From the NCBI RefSeq assembly GCF_012933655.1, contig NZ_JABBJJ010000008.1, positions 27,977-91,976 of the forward strand: 64,000 bases of DNA, written 5' to 3'. Position numbers and translations under genes: made by a program. Of the stretch, positions 34,042-43,152 are shown in pieces; the stretch's first letter is position 1; each line of letters opens with the position of its first letter. Under the pieces are notes generated by a model. It worked only from the letters and a program-made list of their open reading frames with translations, did not search any database and was not told where the DNA came from. This DNA comes from Pyxidicoccus fallax (GTDB taxonomy: Bacteria; Myxococcota; Myxococcia; Myxococcales; Myxococcaceae).

Positions 34042-35769
34042 ATGGCCCTTCCCCTGGAAGACTACGCCCTCATCGGTGACACGCAGAGCGCCGCCCTCGT
34101 GGGGCGGGATGGCTCCATCGACTGGCTGTGCTGGCCGCGCTTCGACTCGGACGCGTGCTTCGCGGCGCTGCTGGGAGATGCGTCCCACGGCCGGTGGCTC
34201 GTCGCCCCGGCCGGCGGCATCCTCAAGGTGACGCGCCGCTACCGGCCCGGCACGCTGGTGCTGGAGACGGACTACGAGACGGAGGACGGCGCGGTGCGCG
34301 TGGTGGACTGCATGCCCCCGCGCAGCGGCGCGCCGGACCTCGTGCGCGTGGTGCAGGGCCTCAAGGGCTCCGTTCCCATGCGCATGGAGCTGCTCGCGCA
34401 CTTCGGCTACGGCGACCGCTCGCCCTGGTTGCGCCTCCACGAGGACCATGCCTCCGCGCGGGCGGGGCCGGACGCGGTGGCGCTGCGCACGCCCGTCACC
34501 GTGCGCCGGCGGGGCAACACGCTCACCGCGGACTTCCCCGTGGAGCCCGGCGCGCGCGTGCCCTTCGTCCTCGCGTGGCACCCCTCGCACGAGGTGCCAC
34601 CCAGGCCCCTGGACGCGCTGGCCGCCGTGGAGGAGACGGAGGCGTGGTGGAAGGCGTGGTCCTCGCGCCTCGTCACCACCGGGCCATGGCACGAGCCGCT
34701 CCAGCGCTCGCTCATCACCCTGAAGGCGCTCACCTACTCGCCCACGGGCGGCATCGTCGCCGCGCCCACCACGTCCCTGCCGACGCCCTCCGGGGTGCCT
34801 CCCGGCGACGCGCGCTTCTGCTGGCTGCACGACGCGACGAGCGCGCTCCAGGCGCTGCTGGACGGGGGCTACATGGAGGAGGCCCGCGCGTGGCGCGACT
34901 GGCTGGTGCGCGCGGTGGCCGGCGAGCCGGAGGAGCTGCAATCCTCCTACGGCGTGGCCGGCGAGCGCCGCTTCCCCGGGGAGGAGCTGCCGTGGCTGCC
35001 CGGCTACGAGGGCACGCGGCCGGTGCGCATCGGCCATGAGTCCCGGCGGGGGCTGCGCACGGAAGAGGTGGGCGAGGTCATGGGCAGCTTCCTGGAGGCC
35101 GCGCGCCGGGGGCTGCCTCCCAGCAGCGACGCGTGGACGCTCCAGCGCGCCATGCTGGAGCACCTGGAGGGCCGCTGGCTGAAGCCCGCGGCCGAGGCGC
35201 CGACCCTCACGTACTCCAAGGTGATGGCATGGGTGGCGGTGGACCGGGCGCTGGAGAGCGCCGCGCACTTCGGCCTGGACGCGCCCGGCGAGCGCTGGAA
35301 GCGGCTGCGCGCGGACCTGCACGCGGAGGTGTGCCGCGAGGGCTTCGACTCGCGCCGGGGTACCTTCACCCGCGAGTACGGCGGGCGGGGCCTGGACGCG
35401 CGGCTGTTGCGGCTGGCGCGGCTGGGCTTCCTGCCGGCGGACGACGCGCGCGTGCGCGGCACGGTGGAGGCGGTGGAGCGCGGACTGGGGGAGGGGGACT
35501 TCGTGCGTGAGCACGACGCGAGCGGGGCGGGCGTGTCGCTGGTGTGCAGCTTCTGGCTGGCGGACAGCCTGCACCTGCTCGGCCGGCGCGAGGAGGCGAA
35601 GGCGCTCTTCGAGCGGCTGTTGCGCGTGCGCAACGACGTGGGCCTGCTGCCGGAGGAGTATGACCCGCGCCAGCGCCGCATGGCGGGCCACTTCCCGCAC
35701 TCATCCAGCCACGTGGCCCTGGTGCAGACGGCCATGGGCCTGTCACGCGGCGAGGCGCTCGGCGGCTGA
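34042..35769 (+). CDS. glycoside hydrolase family 15-type protein (glucoamylase/trehalase-like)
   Basis: This 575-residue protein without signal peptide begins PLEDYALIGDTQSAALVGRDGSIDWLCWPRFDSDACFAALLG, the classic opening of bacterial GH15-type proteins (trehalases, glucoamylases and relatives). The catalytic (alpha/alpha)6 barrel starts near residue 225. The segment DARFCWLHDATSALQALL corresponds to the family's WDYR-CWLRD motif, but its Arg is replaced by His here. GYEGTRPVRIGHESR and EEVGEVMGSFLEAA follow in the general-acid and general-base regions. Substrate is not predictable; alpha-linked glucosides such as trehalose are the usual case. The start was set at MALPLED, with a second ATG 12 nt upstream. 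Confidence 0.88.
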   Translation: MALPLEDYALIGDTQSAALVGRDGSIDWLCWPRFDSDACFAALLGDASHGRWLVAPAGGILKVTRRYRPGTLVLETDYETEDGAVRVVDCMPPRSGAPDLVRVVQGLKGSVPMRMELLAHFGYGDRSPWLRLHEDHASARAGPDAVALRTPVTVRRRGNTLTADFPVEPGARVPFVLAWHPSHEVPPRPLDALAAVEETEAWWKAWSSRLVTTGPWHEPLQRSLITLKALTYSPTGGIVAAPTTSLPTPSGVPPGDARFCWLHDATSALQALLDGGYMEEARAWRDWLVRAVAGEPEELQSSYGVAGERRFPGEELPWLPGYEGTRPVRIGHESRRGLRTEEVGEVMGSFLEAARRGLPPSSDAWTLQRAMLEHLEGRWLKPAAEAPTLTYSKVMAWVAVDRALESAAHFGLDAPGERWKRLRADLHAEVCREGFDSRRGTFTREYGGRGLDARLLRLARLGFLPADDARVRGTVEAVERGLGEGDFVREHDASGAGVSLVCSFWLADSLHLLGRREEAKALFERLLRVRNDVGLLPEEYDPRQRRMAGHFPHSSSHVALVQTAMGLSRGEALGG

Positions 35770-35803
35770 CAGGCGACGCCGCCTCGCGGTACGAGGCGGA
35801 GTC

Positions 35804-36817
35804 ATGAAGACCCTCCCCCTGCCTCAACGCCTCTCCCTGCTGGACGGCGCCACGCCGCTCCAGCCGCTGGAGCGCCTGTCGCGTCACCTCGGAGGTCCGC
35901 GCCTGCTCCTCAAGCGCGATGACCTGGGAGGCCTCGGCGGGGGTGGCAACAAGCTGCGCAAGCTGGAGTTCCACCTGGCGCGCGCGCTCGCCCAGGGCTG
36001 CGACACCGTGCTCATCGACGGAGGGCTCCAGTCCAACGCGTCGCGCCTGCTGGCCGCGGCGGCGGCCCGGCTCGGCCTGCGGTGCGAGCTGGTGCTGCGC
36101 AAGCGCGTGCCCCGCACCGATGCGGCCTACGAGCACAACGGCAACGTCCTCCTCGACCGGCTCCTCGGCGCGACGGTGCACGTCGTCGCGGGCGAGGTGG
36201 ACAGCCGCGCGCTGCTGGAGGAGCTGGCGGCCCGGGCGCGTGGCGAGGGGCGGGTACCCTACGTGCTGCCCTTCGGTGCGTCGGACGCGCTCGGGGCCAT
36301 GGGATACGCGGAGTGCGCGCGCGAGGTGCTGGAGCAGGCGCTCGCGGCGGGGGAGCGCGTTGACCGGGTGGTGGTGGCCTGCGGCAGCGGCGGCACGCAG
36401 GCGGGGCTCGTCGCCGGGCTGGCGGCGCTGGGCTGCGCCGCGCGGGTAACGGGCATGAGCGTCCTCGCACCGGCGCGGGACATCCGCCTCCGCGTCCACG
36501 CCATCGCCGAGGAGGCGCTCGCGCTCCTCGCGCCGGACATGGCCCTGGGCGCGGACGCTGTGGAGGTGGACGAGGCGTTCCTCGGCTCCGGCTATGGCCT
36601 GCCCACGCGGGAGATGAAGGAGGCCGTCTCGCTGGTGGCGCGCATGGAGGGGCTCTTCCTGGACCCGGTGTACACGGGGAAGGCCTTCGCCGGGCTCCTC
36701 GGGCGCATCGCCGACGGCACCATTCGCCGTGGGGAGACGGTGGTCTTCCTCCACACCGGCGGCCTGCCCGGCCTCTTCGCCTACGTCTCCGCGTTCGACG
36801 AGGCCCCGCCCGTCTGA
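35804..36817 (+). CDS. PLP enzyme of the D-cysteine desulfhydrase/ACC-deaminase family
   Basis: This 337-residue fold-type II PLP enzyme has the Schiff-base Lys in GGGGNKLRKLEF (about residue 50). LIDGGLQSNASRLLAAAAARLG and a Gly-rich phosphate-binding loop CGSGGTQAGL near residue 193 follow. The family acts on D-cysteine or 1-aminocyclopropane-1-carboxylate and releases pyruvate and ammonia; which substrate is used cannot be told. The ATG lies 34 nt after the GH15 stop, so the two may be cotranscribed. It converges with the TIGR03806-type gene at a strong hairpin. Confidence 0.9.
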   Translation: MKTLPLPQRLSLLDGATPLQPLERLSRHLGGPRLLLKRDDLGGLGGGGNKLRKLEFHLARALAQGCDTVLIDGGLQSNASRLLAAAAARLGLRCELVLRKRVPRTDAAYEHNGNVLLDRLLGATVHVVAGEVDSRALLEELAARARGEGRVPYVLPFGASDALGAMGYAECAREVLEQALAAGERVDRVVVACGSGGTQAGLVAGLAALGCAARVTGMSVLAPARDIRLRVHAIAEEALALLAPDMALGADAVEVDEAFLGSGYGLPTREMKEAVSLVARMEGLFLDPVYTGKAFAGLLGRIADGTIRRGETVVFLHTGGLPGLFAYVSAFDEAPPV

Positions 36818-36827
36818 AGGGGCGGGT

Positions 36828-36861
36828 GCCCCTTCCGTGCGCGAGAGGACACGGAAGGGGC
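36828..36861. terminator. bidirectional hairpin between convergent genes
   Basis: GCCCCTTCCGTG (36828-36839) pairs perfectly over 12 bp with CACGGAAGGGGC (36850-36861) around a 10-nt loop. It lies between stops at 36817 and 36872. Confidence 0.75.
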
Positions 36862-36871
36862 CCGGACCGGC

Positions 36872-38191
36872 TCACTCCTCGCAGGAGCGGTCCGGCATGG
36901 CGTCAATCCAGTCGAAGATGAGCTGGGAGCCCTGGTCGTGCCGGATGGCGCGGCCCAGCTCCGGCATCATCTTCCCGGACTCCTCGGTGTTCAGCCGGTA
37001 CCAGAGGATGGACACCGAGGGGCTGCCAGGGACGATGTCGAACTCGCCGCCCACGCCGCTGCCGGCGGAGCCCGGCCGCTTGCAGATGCCCAGCGAGAAC
37101 TTGTCCATGGTGGCGATGTCGAGGAACAGGCGGCTGGTCTCGCCCGCCTGGCTCTTCGGGTTGTGGCAGTGCGCGCAGTTGATGTCCAGGTAGGTGCGCG
37201 CCCGGGTGTCCAGGTCCGCGGCCTCCGAGTCAAATGCGTCCGGCGCGTGGGGCACCTCGGGAAGGGGCGGCAGGCCCGTCAGCATTCCCAGGCCGGCCAG
37301 GTGCTGGAGCTGGTTGCGCGTCTGCCCATCGCCGTAGGTGTGCTCCCGGTTGAGGTACCGGGCCTTCACGCCAATGGGCACCATCACCTGGTTCTGCGCG
37401 CCGTCCAGGACATGGTGGCACTTCAGGCACTGGTTCTTGCTGGGCACCAGGTAGTCGAACTTGCGCGTCACGCCCTGCTCGTCGATGAGCTGGACGTCCC
37501 GGACGACGCGGCCGCCGTTGGCCAGGGTGGCCTCCGTCTGGGCTTCGTTCCAGAAGTAGGGGTACGCCTCCCAGCCGCCGGGCTGCCGCACCAGCACGCG
37601 CGTCTCGATGACGCGCACGTCCTTGTCCGGCTCGCGCAGGTCCGCGGGGAAGGCGAACGTCTTGGTGATGAGGGTGCCCACGGGCAAGTCCAGCACGTCC
37701 CGGGCGTGGTACCCGGCGGCCTTGCCGGGCGGCACGTGGAGCGTGCGGGACTTCACGGCGTAGTCGGAGAACAGCGGCGTGGTCAGCTCGTAGGGCACGT
37801 TGCCCGCCACCGGCTTCAGCCCGCCGTCCGCCGGGCTGCCGGTGAACAGGCCGAAGCCCGACAGGCTGTTGGGGATGACGACCGAGCCGTCCGGCACGCC
37901 CGGGCCGGCATCGCCGCCGCCGTCCGGGGTGCCCGCGTCACCATCCTCGCCGGCATCGGGAATGCCGCTGTCCCCGCCCGCGTCCACGCCGGCATCCATC
38001 CCGGCGTCCCCGCCCGCGTCCCCACCCGCATCCGGTGTGCCACCGTCCACCGGAGGCGTGCCCGCGTCCGGCGGGGTGTTCCCCGCGTCGGCTCCGGACG
38101 GCGGCGGGTCCTCGCCACCGGAGCAGGAGGCCAGCGCCGCGGTCAGCAGCACCGCGGCCAGTCCGAGTCCCGGGATGAGCGGCTTGCGCAT
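36872..38191 (-). CDS. SO2930-type diheme c-type cytochrome lipoprotein (TIGR03806-like)
   Basis: This 439-residue exported lipoprotein has a lipobox LASC near residue 22 and a 75-residue linker of repeated DAG/GG/P units. A domain beginning LSGFGLFTGSPADGG follows, then FWNEAQTEATL and two heme-binding motifs, CLKCH (about 255) and CAHCH (about 335). The C-terminal part (RLNTEESGKMMPELGR) lacks the MPPLA variant seen in the fragment at 2.5 kb. The family (SO2930/TIGR03806) nearly always sits next to a parallel beta-helix protein, as here. It presumably transfers electrons at the outer surface or in the periplasm. It is the second gene of that pair. Confidence 0.88.
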   Translation of the reverse strand: MRKPLIPGLGLAAVLLTAALASCSGGEDPPPSGADAGNTPPDAGTPPVDGGTPDAGGDAGGDAGMDAGVDAGGDSGIPDAGEDGDAGTPDGGGDAGPGVPDGSVVIPNSLSGFGLFTGSPADGGLKPVAGNVPYELTTPLFSDYAVKSRTLHVPPGKAAGYHARDVLDLPVGTLITKTFAFPADLREPDKDVRVIETRVLVRQPGGWEAYPYFWNEAQTEATLANGGRVVRDVQLIDEQGVTRKFDYLVPSKNQCLKCHHVLDGAQNQVMVPIGVKARYLNREHTYGDGQTRNQLQHLAGLGMLTGLPPLPEVPHAPDAFDSEAADLDTRARTYLDINCAHCHNPKSQAGETSRLFLDIATMDKFSLGICKRPGSAGSGVGGEFDIVPGSPSVSILWYRLNTEESGKMMPELGRAIRHDQGSQLIFDWIDAMPDRSCEE

Positions 38192-38211
38192 GCGTCGCGT
38201 CCTCGGACCGT

Positions 38212-39780
38212 TCAGGGCAGCGCCAGGGCCGGGGAGAAGCCCGGGCAGTTGAACGCCTTCGCGCCCTGCGGGTAGCGGCGCGTCGCGTTCCAGGCGCCGG
38301 CCGGGTCGGGCGTGGGGCTCAGGAGCTTCCTGGAGACCTCCTCCAGGTGGAGGTCCACGACGGCGGCCTGCGTCGTCGGCGGCAGCGCGTTGCCGGTGAA
38401 GCAGATGTTGGCGGGGTTGAGCTGCGCCCGGTCGTGCATGAACGGGTCGATGCCGTCCCACAGCAGGTGCTCCACCTGCGTCACGCCCTGCGTCGCGGCC
38501 CCGTAGCCGTACACGCCGGCCAGCAGCGCGCCCAGGGGGCGGCGCCGCGGGTCCACCTGGCCGTTGTCCACGCGGTCCCCGCTGCCGCCCATGAAGGTGT
38601 TGCCGTGGATGAACACATCCGAGCTGGGGAAGTTGAAGAAGCCGGCCTGCCACAGCTGGATGTTCTTCTCGATGGCCAGGCCGCTGAGCACGGCGATGTC
38701 CACGGAGTTGTTGTCACCCCACGTGTTGCCGGTGAGCTCCACCCGGCGCGACGCGAGGATGAACGTGCCGGTGCCGGCGGGCACCTGGGATACGGTGCTG
38801 CTGCTGGCCTCCACGGAGGCGAAGTTGGGGCGGTTGTTGCCCGTAATCGTGTTGCCGACGATGAGGACGTCCGTGCCGCGGATGGGGTTGCCCGGCAGGT
38901 CGAACACCACGAGGCCGGTGGTATTGTCGATGGCGGTGTTGCCCTGCACGAAGGCATACTTCGTGTTCTCGATTTCGATGCCCGCCACGTTCTTCCGCGC
39001 CACGTTGCGCCGGACGATGGCGTACCGCGTCTGCCCCACGTAGATGCCGGCGTCCGCGGCGTTGTAGGCCTCGGAGTCCTCGACGATGACGTAGGACGAC
39101 TTCACCGGGTAGATGCCGTACTTGCCGTTGCTCTCCTCGTTCTCCCGCGCCCACTCCGTGCGGATTCGCTGGATGAACACATTGGTGGAGTTCTCGATGC
39201 GCAGGCCATCCTTCTTGGCGTTCCAGATGGCAAGGTCCTTCACCGTGAAGAGCTTGCCCACCACGTCGATGCCGTTGCTGTTGCTGACGGCGCCGGAGAA
39301 GTCGAGCACCGTGCTGGCGCTCGCGCCGGTGGCCTCGCCCTGGGCGCCCTTGCCCGCGCCGACGATGGTGATGCCGTTCTGGCGGATGGTGATGGCGCTG
39401 TCGAACTGGAAGGTGCCCGCGCCGAGCTGGAGGGTGGTGCACTCGGCGAGGTCATTCACCGCGTCCTGGAGCTCCTGCTCCTGGCCGGGATTGAAGGTGA
39501 GCGTGCGCGGAGTCTTGCCCTCGCAGGAGAACTCCTGCGGCCAGGCCACCGTGGAGCCGCCGTCGGTGCCCGCGTCCGTCCCCGTCCCCGCGTCGGTGCC
39601 CGCGTCGTTCCGCGTGCCCGCGTCCGTCGGCTGCTGGCCGGCGTCCGTCGGCTGCTGGCCGGCGTCCGGCGTCTCCGCGCCGTCCTTGTCATCGTCATCC
39701 GAGCACGCGGGAAGGGCGAGCAGGCCCACCAGGGCCAGCAGCACGGCGCGAGGCGCACACGAGGGCGGAAGACAGCGCAT
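38212..39780 (-). CDS. parallel beta-helix lipoprotein (TIGR03805-like), partner of the diheme cytochrome
   Basis: This 522-residue protein has a signal with lipobox LPAC and an Asp/Ala/Gly/Thr linker (DAGQQPTDAGQQPTDAG). A right-handed parallel beta-helix with many N-X-I repeats follows (GNTITGNNRPNFASV, ENTKYAFVQGNTAIDN, IENSTNVFIQRIRTEW) over about residues 110-470. The TIGR03805/TIGR03806 pair has no settled function; the beta-helix may bind a polysaccharide. Its ATG has GGAGGA upstream and its stop lies 20 nt before the diheme cytochrome start, so the pair is an operon. It is divergent from the demethylase-like gene. Confidence 0.87.
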   Translation of the reverse strand: MRCLPPSCAPRAVLLALVGLLALPACSDDDDKDGAETPDAGQQPTDAGQQPTDAGTRNDAGTDAGTGTDAGTDGGSTVAWPQEFSCEGKTPRTLTFNPGQEQELQDAVNDLAECTTLQLGAGTFQFDSAITIRQNGITIVGAGKGAQGEATGASASTVLDFSGAVSNSNGIDVVGKLFTVKDLAIWNAKKDGLRIENSTNVFIQRIRTEWARENEESNGKYGIYPVKSSYVIVEDSEAYNAADAGIYVGQTRYAIVRRNVARKNVAGIEIENTKYAFVQGNTAIDNTTGLVVFDLPGNPIRGTDVLIVGNTITGNNRPNFASVEASSSTVSQVPAGTGTFILASRRVELTGNTWGDNNSVDIAVLSGLAIEKNIQLWQAGFFNFPSSDVFIHGNTFMGGSGDRVDNGQVDPRRRPLGALLAGVYGYGAATQGVTQVEHLLWDGIDPFMHDRAQLNPANICFTGNALPPTTQAAVVDLHLEEVSRKLLSPTPDPAGAWNATRRYPQGAKAFNCPGFSPALALP

Positions 39781-39835
39781 CAGGTTCCTCCAGCGGAAGG
39801 CGCCGCGCCGCTTCACCTCCGAGCATGGAGGCCAG

Positions 39836-39948
39836 CGCGCAACGCGGTTGCGCGAATCCTGGTCGCTAAAGCCAGCCGACCTCAAGGGTCAGGTGACGAA
39901 TTCATGGCACCGCACTGCTGTGACGCGGTGCGTTCTGCAACCGCGTTG
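39836..39948. promoter_or_regulatory. dyad cluster between divergent genes
   Basis: Three perfect inverted repeats occur in the 181-nt intergenic region: CGCGCAAC-GCG-GTTGCGCG (39836-39854), GCACCGC-N11-GCGGTGC (39907-39931) and CAAC-CGC-GTTG (39938-39948). The first and third share a CAAC-N3-GTTG core. They flank the start of the demethylase-like gene and are candidate regulator sites. Confidence 0.5.
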
Positions 39949-39961
39949 AGAAAAGGTTCCC

Positions 39962-40882
39962 GTGTTGCCCTACTTTCCCTTCGAGCAGGACACCTTCGCG
40001 CTGTCACTGGGCGTTCACGCGCTGCGCCAAGACGAGCACCTCATCGAGGTCGACGCGCCGCATTACGCGGAGGAGGTGGCGCTGAAGGCGCGGCTCCTGG
40101 CGGCCGGGCACGGGGCGCGCTCCCAGGCGATGCCGGGCACGGAGCCGCTGCAGTGGGAGACCGTGACGGTGCTGCTGCCCGTCATGGCGCGGCAGGCGCC
40201 GGAGCACTTCGCGCTGGAGGTGGAGGACGGGCGCTGGCGGTGGCGCAACCTCCTCTTGGGCACCGAGACGCGCTTCACGCCGGAGGATGCGGCGAGCCTG
40301 CCCCAGGCCCCGCTGGAGTGGCTGGGCCGGCAGGTGCAGGAGGACCTGCTGCTGTTGGACGGCACGCGCGAGGGCTTCCCGCTGGTGGCGGGGCTGTTGT
40401 GCTTTCCCTCCGGCTGGCACCTGGGCGAGAAGCTGGGGAAGTCACTGCTCGACGTGCACGTGCCGGTGCCAGGGTTCAACGCGAAGCTGGGCCCGTCCAC
40501 GCTCAAGCTGATGGAAGGCCTGAAGGCCGGGCGCTCCGTGACGCGCTGCAACTGGGCCATCACCGTGACGGAGCGTCTGGATTTGGAGCCGTGGACGTTC
40601 CCCGAGTGGACGCATCTCTATGAAGGCATCACCCCGGAGAATGCCGGGGAGCGGTGCTTCCTGCGGCTGGAGCGGCAGACACTCACCCGCATGCCGCGCA
40701 CGGGCGCCATCCTCTTCACCATCCACACCTACCGCGCCCCGGTGGCCGACGAGGTGAAGGACTCCGCGCGTCGCCAGCGGTTCGCCCGGGTGCTGCGCTC
40801 CGTGCCGGCGGACTCGGCGGCGTACAAGCGCATCACCCCCGTGCGCGAGCCGCTCCTGGCCTTCCTGGAGGCGGGAGGCTGA
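39962..40882 (+). CDS. DUF3445/HDOD-like heme-dependent N-demethylase family protein
   Basis: This 306-residue protein without signal peptide begins MLPYFPFEQDTFALSLGVHALRQDEHLIEVDAPHYAEEVALKARLL. It contains LVAGLLCFPSGWHLGEKLGKSLLDVHVPVPGFN and NWAITVTERL, the marks of the DUF3445/heme-dependent oxidative N-demethylase family. Members bind heme b and demethylate small amines; the actual substrate here is unknown. The start is GTG 14 nt after the last dyad in the upstream cluster. No heme CXXCH is expected in this family. It may be linked to the divergent cytochrome pair through the shared regulatory region. Confidence 0.82.
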   Translation: MLPYFPFEQDTFALSLGVHALRQDEHLIEVDAPHYAEEVALKARLLAAGHGARSQAMPGTEPLQWETVTVLLPVMARQAPEHFALEVEDGRWRWRNLLLGTETRFTPEDAASLPQAPLEWLGRQVQEDLLLLDGTREGFPLVAGLLCFPSGWHLGEKLGKSLLDVHVPVPGFNAKLGPSTLKLMEGLKAGRSVTRCNWAITVTERLDLEPWTFPEWTHLYEGITPENAGERCFLRLERQTLTRMPRTGAILFTIHTYRAPVADEVKDSARRQRFARVLRSVPADSAAYKRITPVREPLLAFLEAGG

Positions 40883-41152
40883 AGGCCGGCCCCTGCCAAG
40901 GACTTCCCGCCCGGAGGCACCCCGGCCGGACGGGCAGTCTCACGTGGATGCCGAAAAATACTGCATTCCTGGAATTCCTGTGGAAGACGGGGGGCGGGTC
41001 GGGGGTTCCAGGCGTGGATTGAACGGGGGCCCTGGAGCGTCATGGCGCCGTCCAGCGGATGACAGACCATTTCTGTAGTAAGTCGCCCCCAGAACTCTCT
41101 GACTGACGGCGGGGACTTCGCTGCCGCCGCAAGCCAAGGAAGGGCAAAAGAC

Positions 41153-41953
41153 ATGCGGAAGATGTGGCTGGTCGCGGGAATGCTGGCAGTTGCGGGATGC
41201 CAGCCCCAGCAGGGGAAGCAGGGTGAGGGCACGCAGCAGGCCGCCGGTGGCGCGGGCAGCGCCACCAACCCGCAGACGGAGGAGCAGAAGACGCTGTTCG
41301 CGCTCGGCCTGTCCATCGGCCGGAGCATCAGCGTGTTCGACATGACTCCGGAGGAGCTGGAGTACGTCAAGGCGGGCATCACCTCGCAGGTGAAGGGTGA
41401 GAAGTCGCCGGTGGACCTGGAGACGTACGGTCCGAAGCTGCAGGAGCTGGCGCGCTCGCGCAGCAACCGCAAGGCCGAGGCGGAGAAGGCGAAGTCGAAG
41501 GAGTTCCTGGAGCAGGCCGCGAAGGAGTCCGGCGCGCAGAAGACGGAGTCCGGCCTGGTCTACAAGGAGCTGACCGCCGGCACGGGCGCGTCGCCCCAGG
41601 CCACGGACATCGTGAAGGTGCACTACAAGGGCACGCTGACCAACGGCACCGAGTTCGACAGCTCGTACAAGCGCGGCGAGCCCACGCAGTTCCCGCTCCA
41701 GGGCGTCATCAAGTGCTGGACCGAGGGCGTGCAGAAGATGAAGGTGGGCGGCAAGGCGAAGCTGACCTGCCCGTCGGACATCGCCTACGGTGACCGCGGC
41801 GCCCCGCCGAACATCCCGGGCGGCGCGGCCCTGGTGTTCGAGGTGGAGCTGCTCGAGATCGTGAAGGCGCCGGAGATGCCGGCCATGGGCGGCACGCCCC
41901 CGGGCGGCGCGCCGCAGGGCAAGCCGGCCACGCCCCCGGCGCCGAAGAAGTAG
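41153..41953 (+). CDS. FKBP-type peptidyl-prolyl isomerase lipoprotein
   Basis: This 266-residue envelope protein has a lipobox VAGC near residue 16. A helical N-terminal domain of the FkpA/Mip type (EEQKTLFALGLSIGRSI) follows, then an FKBP isomerase domain from about 128 (LVYKELTAGTGASPQATDIVKVHYKGTLTNGTEFDSSYKRGEPTQFPL to YGDRGAPPNIPGGAALVFEVELLEI) and an Ala/Pro/Gly tail. Such proteins speed prolyl isomerisation and help fold envelope proteins. GGAAGGG precedes the ATG. The 270-nt region before it has no gene; it includes an AT-rich ATACTGCATTCC stretch and no clear signal. An intrinsic terminator follows. Confidence 0.92.
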   Translation: MRKMWLVAGMLAVAGCQPQQGKQGEGTQQAAGGAGSATNPQTEEQKTLFALGLSIGRSISVFDMTPEELEYVKAGITSQVKGEKSPVDLETYGPKLQELARSRSNRKAEAEKAKSKEFLEQAAKESGAQKTESGLVYKELTAGTGASPQATDIVKVHYKGTLTNGTEFDSSYKRGEPTQFPLQGVIKCWTEGVQKMKVGGKAKLTCPSDIAYGDRGAPPNIPGGAALVFEVELLEIVKAPEMPAMGGTPPGGAPQGKPATPPAPKK

Positions 41954-41993
41954 TCACACCGTCTTCCGCTCGGGTTTCGTGAGCGGGACTCAG

Positions 41994-42037
41994 GAGGGCT
42001 GGCGAGGGGCATTCCCCTCCCAGCCCTCTTCGTTTTT
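41994..42037 (+). terminator. intrinsic terminator of the FKBP gene
   Basis: GAGGGCTGG (41994-42002) pairs with CCAGCCCTC (42020-42028). GAGGGG pairs with CCCCTC inside, with one bulge, and TTCGTTTTT follows. The hairpin starts 40 nt after the stop. Confidence 0.88.
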
Positions 42038-42153
42038 CCGGCGGGGACGCCAGCCGGTGGCGCGCGGTGCCGGGCCGGGGTAGTTGCGTGGGGCCGTCGG
42101 CGTCCCTCCGCGCGAGGGAGGCCGGGCGGGACGACACACGCGAGGAGAGCACC

Positions 42154-42987
42154 ATGCGCCGGAGCCTGCTGCTGTTGTCGATGGGAGCGCTGCTACTGGG
42201 AGGCTGCGTCCGGGGAGGGCCCCGGGAGGTGGCTCGCGAGCCGTCGCCCACGGGGGCGGTTTCCGAGGCGGAGTTCAAGGCGATGCACACGCTGCGCCCG
42301 GACGCGGCGCCGCCGCGCCGGGGGCAGGAGGTGGAGGTGGCGGGCACGAAGATGTACCTGAGCCTGCCGGAGAACGCGCAGGGGCCGCTGCCGGCGCTGC
42401 TCGTCATCCACGAGTGGTGGGGCCTCAACGAGCACATCCAGGCCTGGGCGGACCGGCTGGCGGCCAACGGGTACGCGGCGCTCGCGGTGGACCTGTATGG
42501 CGGCAAGGTGGCCACCTCTCGCGACGAGGCGATGGGGCTGGTGAAGTCGGTGGACGCGGCGCGCGCGCAGGAGGTGCTGAAGGCCGCGCATGCGTTCCTC
42601 CAGAGTGACTCGCGCATCCGGGCGGAGCGCACGGGGAGCATCGGCTGGTGCTTCGGAGGCAGCTGGTCCTTGCGCACGGCGATGGCGATTCCGGAGCTGG
42701 ACGCGGCGGTCATCTACTACGGCAACCCGGTGACGGATGTTGACCAGTTGTCGACCATCAAGGCGTTCGTGCTGGGCATCTTCGGGACGAAGGACGCGTC
42801 CATTCCGCCGGAGACGGTGGCGGAGCTGCGGCAGGCGCTGGACGCGGCGGGGGTGCGGCACCGCATCCTGGAGTTCGAGGCGGAGCACGCCTTCGCCAAC
42901 CCGTCCGGTGGCCGCTATGACGAGCGCGCCGCGTCCACGGCGTGGCAGGAGACGGCCGCGTTCCTGGAGCAGCACCTGAAGCGCTGA
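42154..42987 (+). CDS. dienelactone hydrolase family lipoprotein
   Basis: This 277-residue protein has a lipoprotein signal (LLGGC near 18) and a dienelactone hydrolase fold (about 85-275). It has the nucleophile Cys in GWCFGGSW (about 166), Asp in GTKDASIP (about 213) and His in EAEHAFANPS (about 250), matching the Cys-Asp-His triad of the family. HEWWGLNEHIQAWADRLAANGYAALAVDLY at about 90-115 is characteristic. Exported, lipid-anchored versions are less usual than the cytoplasmic ones. GAGGAGAG precedes the ATG. The real substrate, some ester or lactone, is unknown. Confidence 0.9.
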   Translation: MRRSLLLLSMGALLLGGCVRGGPREVAREPSPTGAVSEAEFKAMHTLRPDAAPPRRGQEVEVAGTKMYLSLPENAQGPLPALLVIHEWWGLNEHIQAWADRLAANGYAALAVDLYGGKVATSRDEAMGLVKSVDAARAQEVLKAAHAFLQSDSRIRAERTGSIGWCFGGSWSLRTAMAIPELDAAVIYYGNPVTDVDQLSTIKAFVLGIFGTKDASIPPETVAELRQALDAAGVRHRILEFEAEHAFANPSGGRYDERAASTAWQETAAFLEQHLKR

Positions 42988-43152
42988 GGAAGGGACGGCC
43001 GGTGCGCCCGGAACGCTCCCGAGGCGCGGGCCGGCCCCGCCCCCGGGGGCGAGGTGTTGTCCACTGGTCCACTCGCGGCTCGGGTGCCCGGCACCCTGTT
43101 GCTCGGAGGACCGGGGTCGGCTTGAAGGACGGCACTTCTCCGGGAGGCTGAG

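Noticed and set aside
39904..39920. Sigma-54 promoter (TGGCACCGCACTGCTG)
   Set aside because: The spacing between the GG and GC elements is one base short and the TTGCA half is missing.
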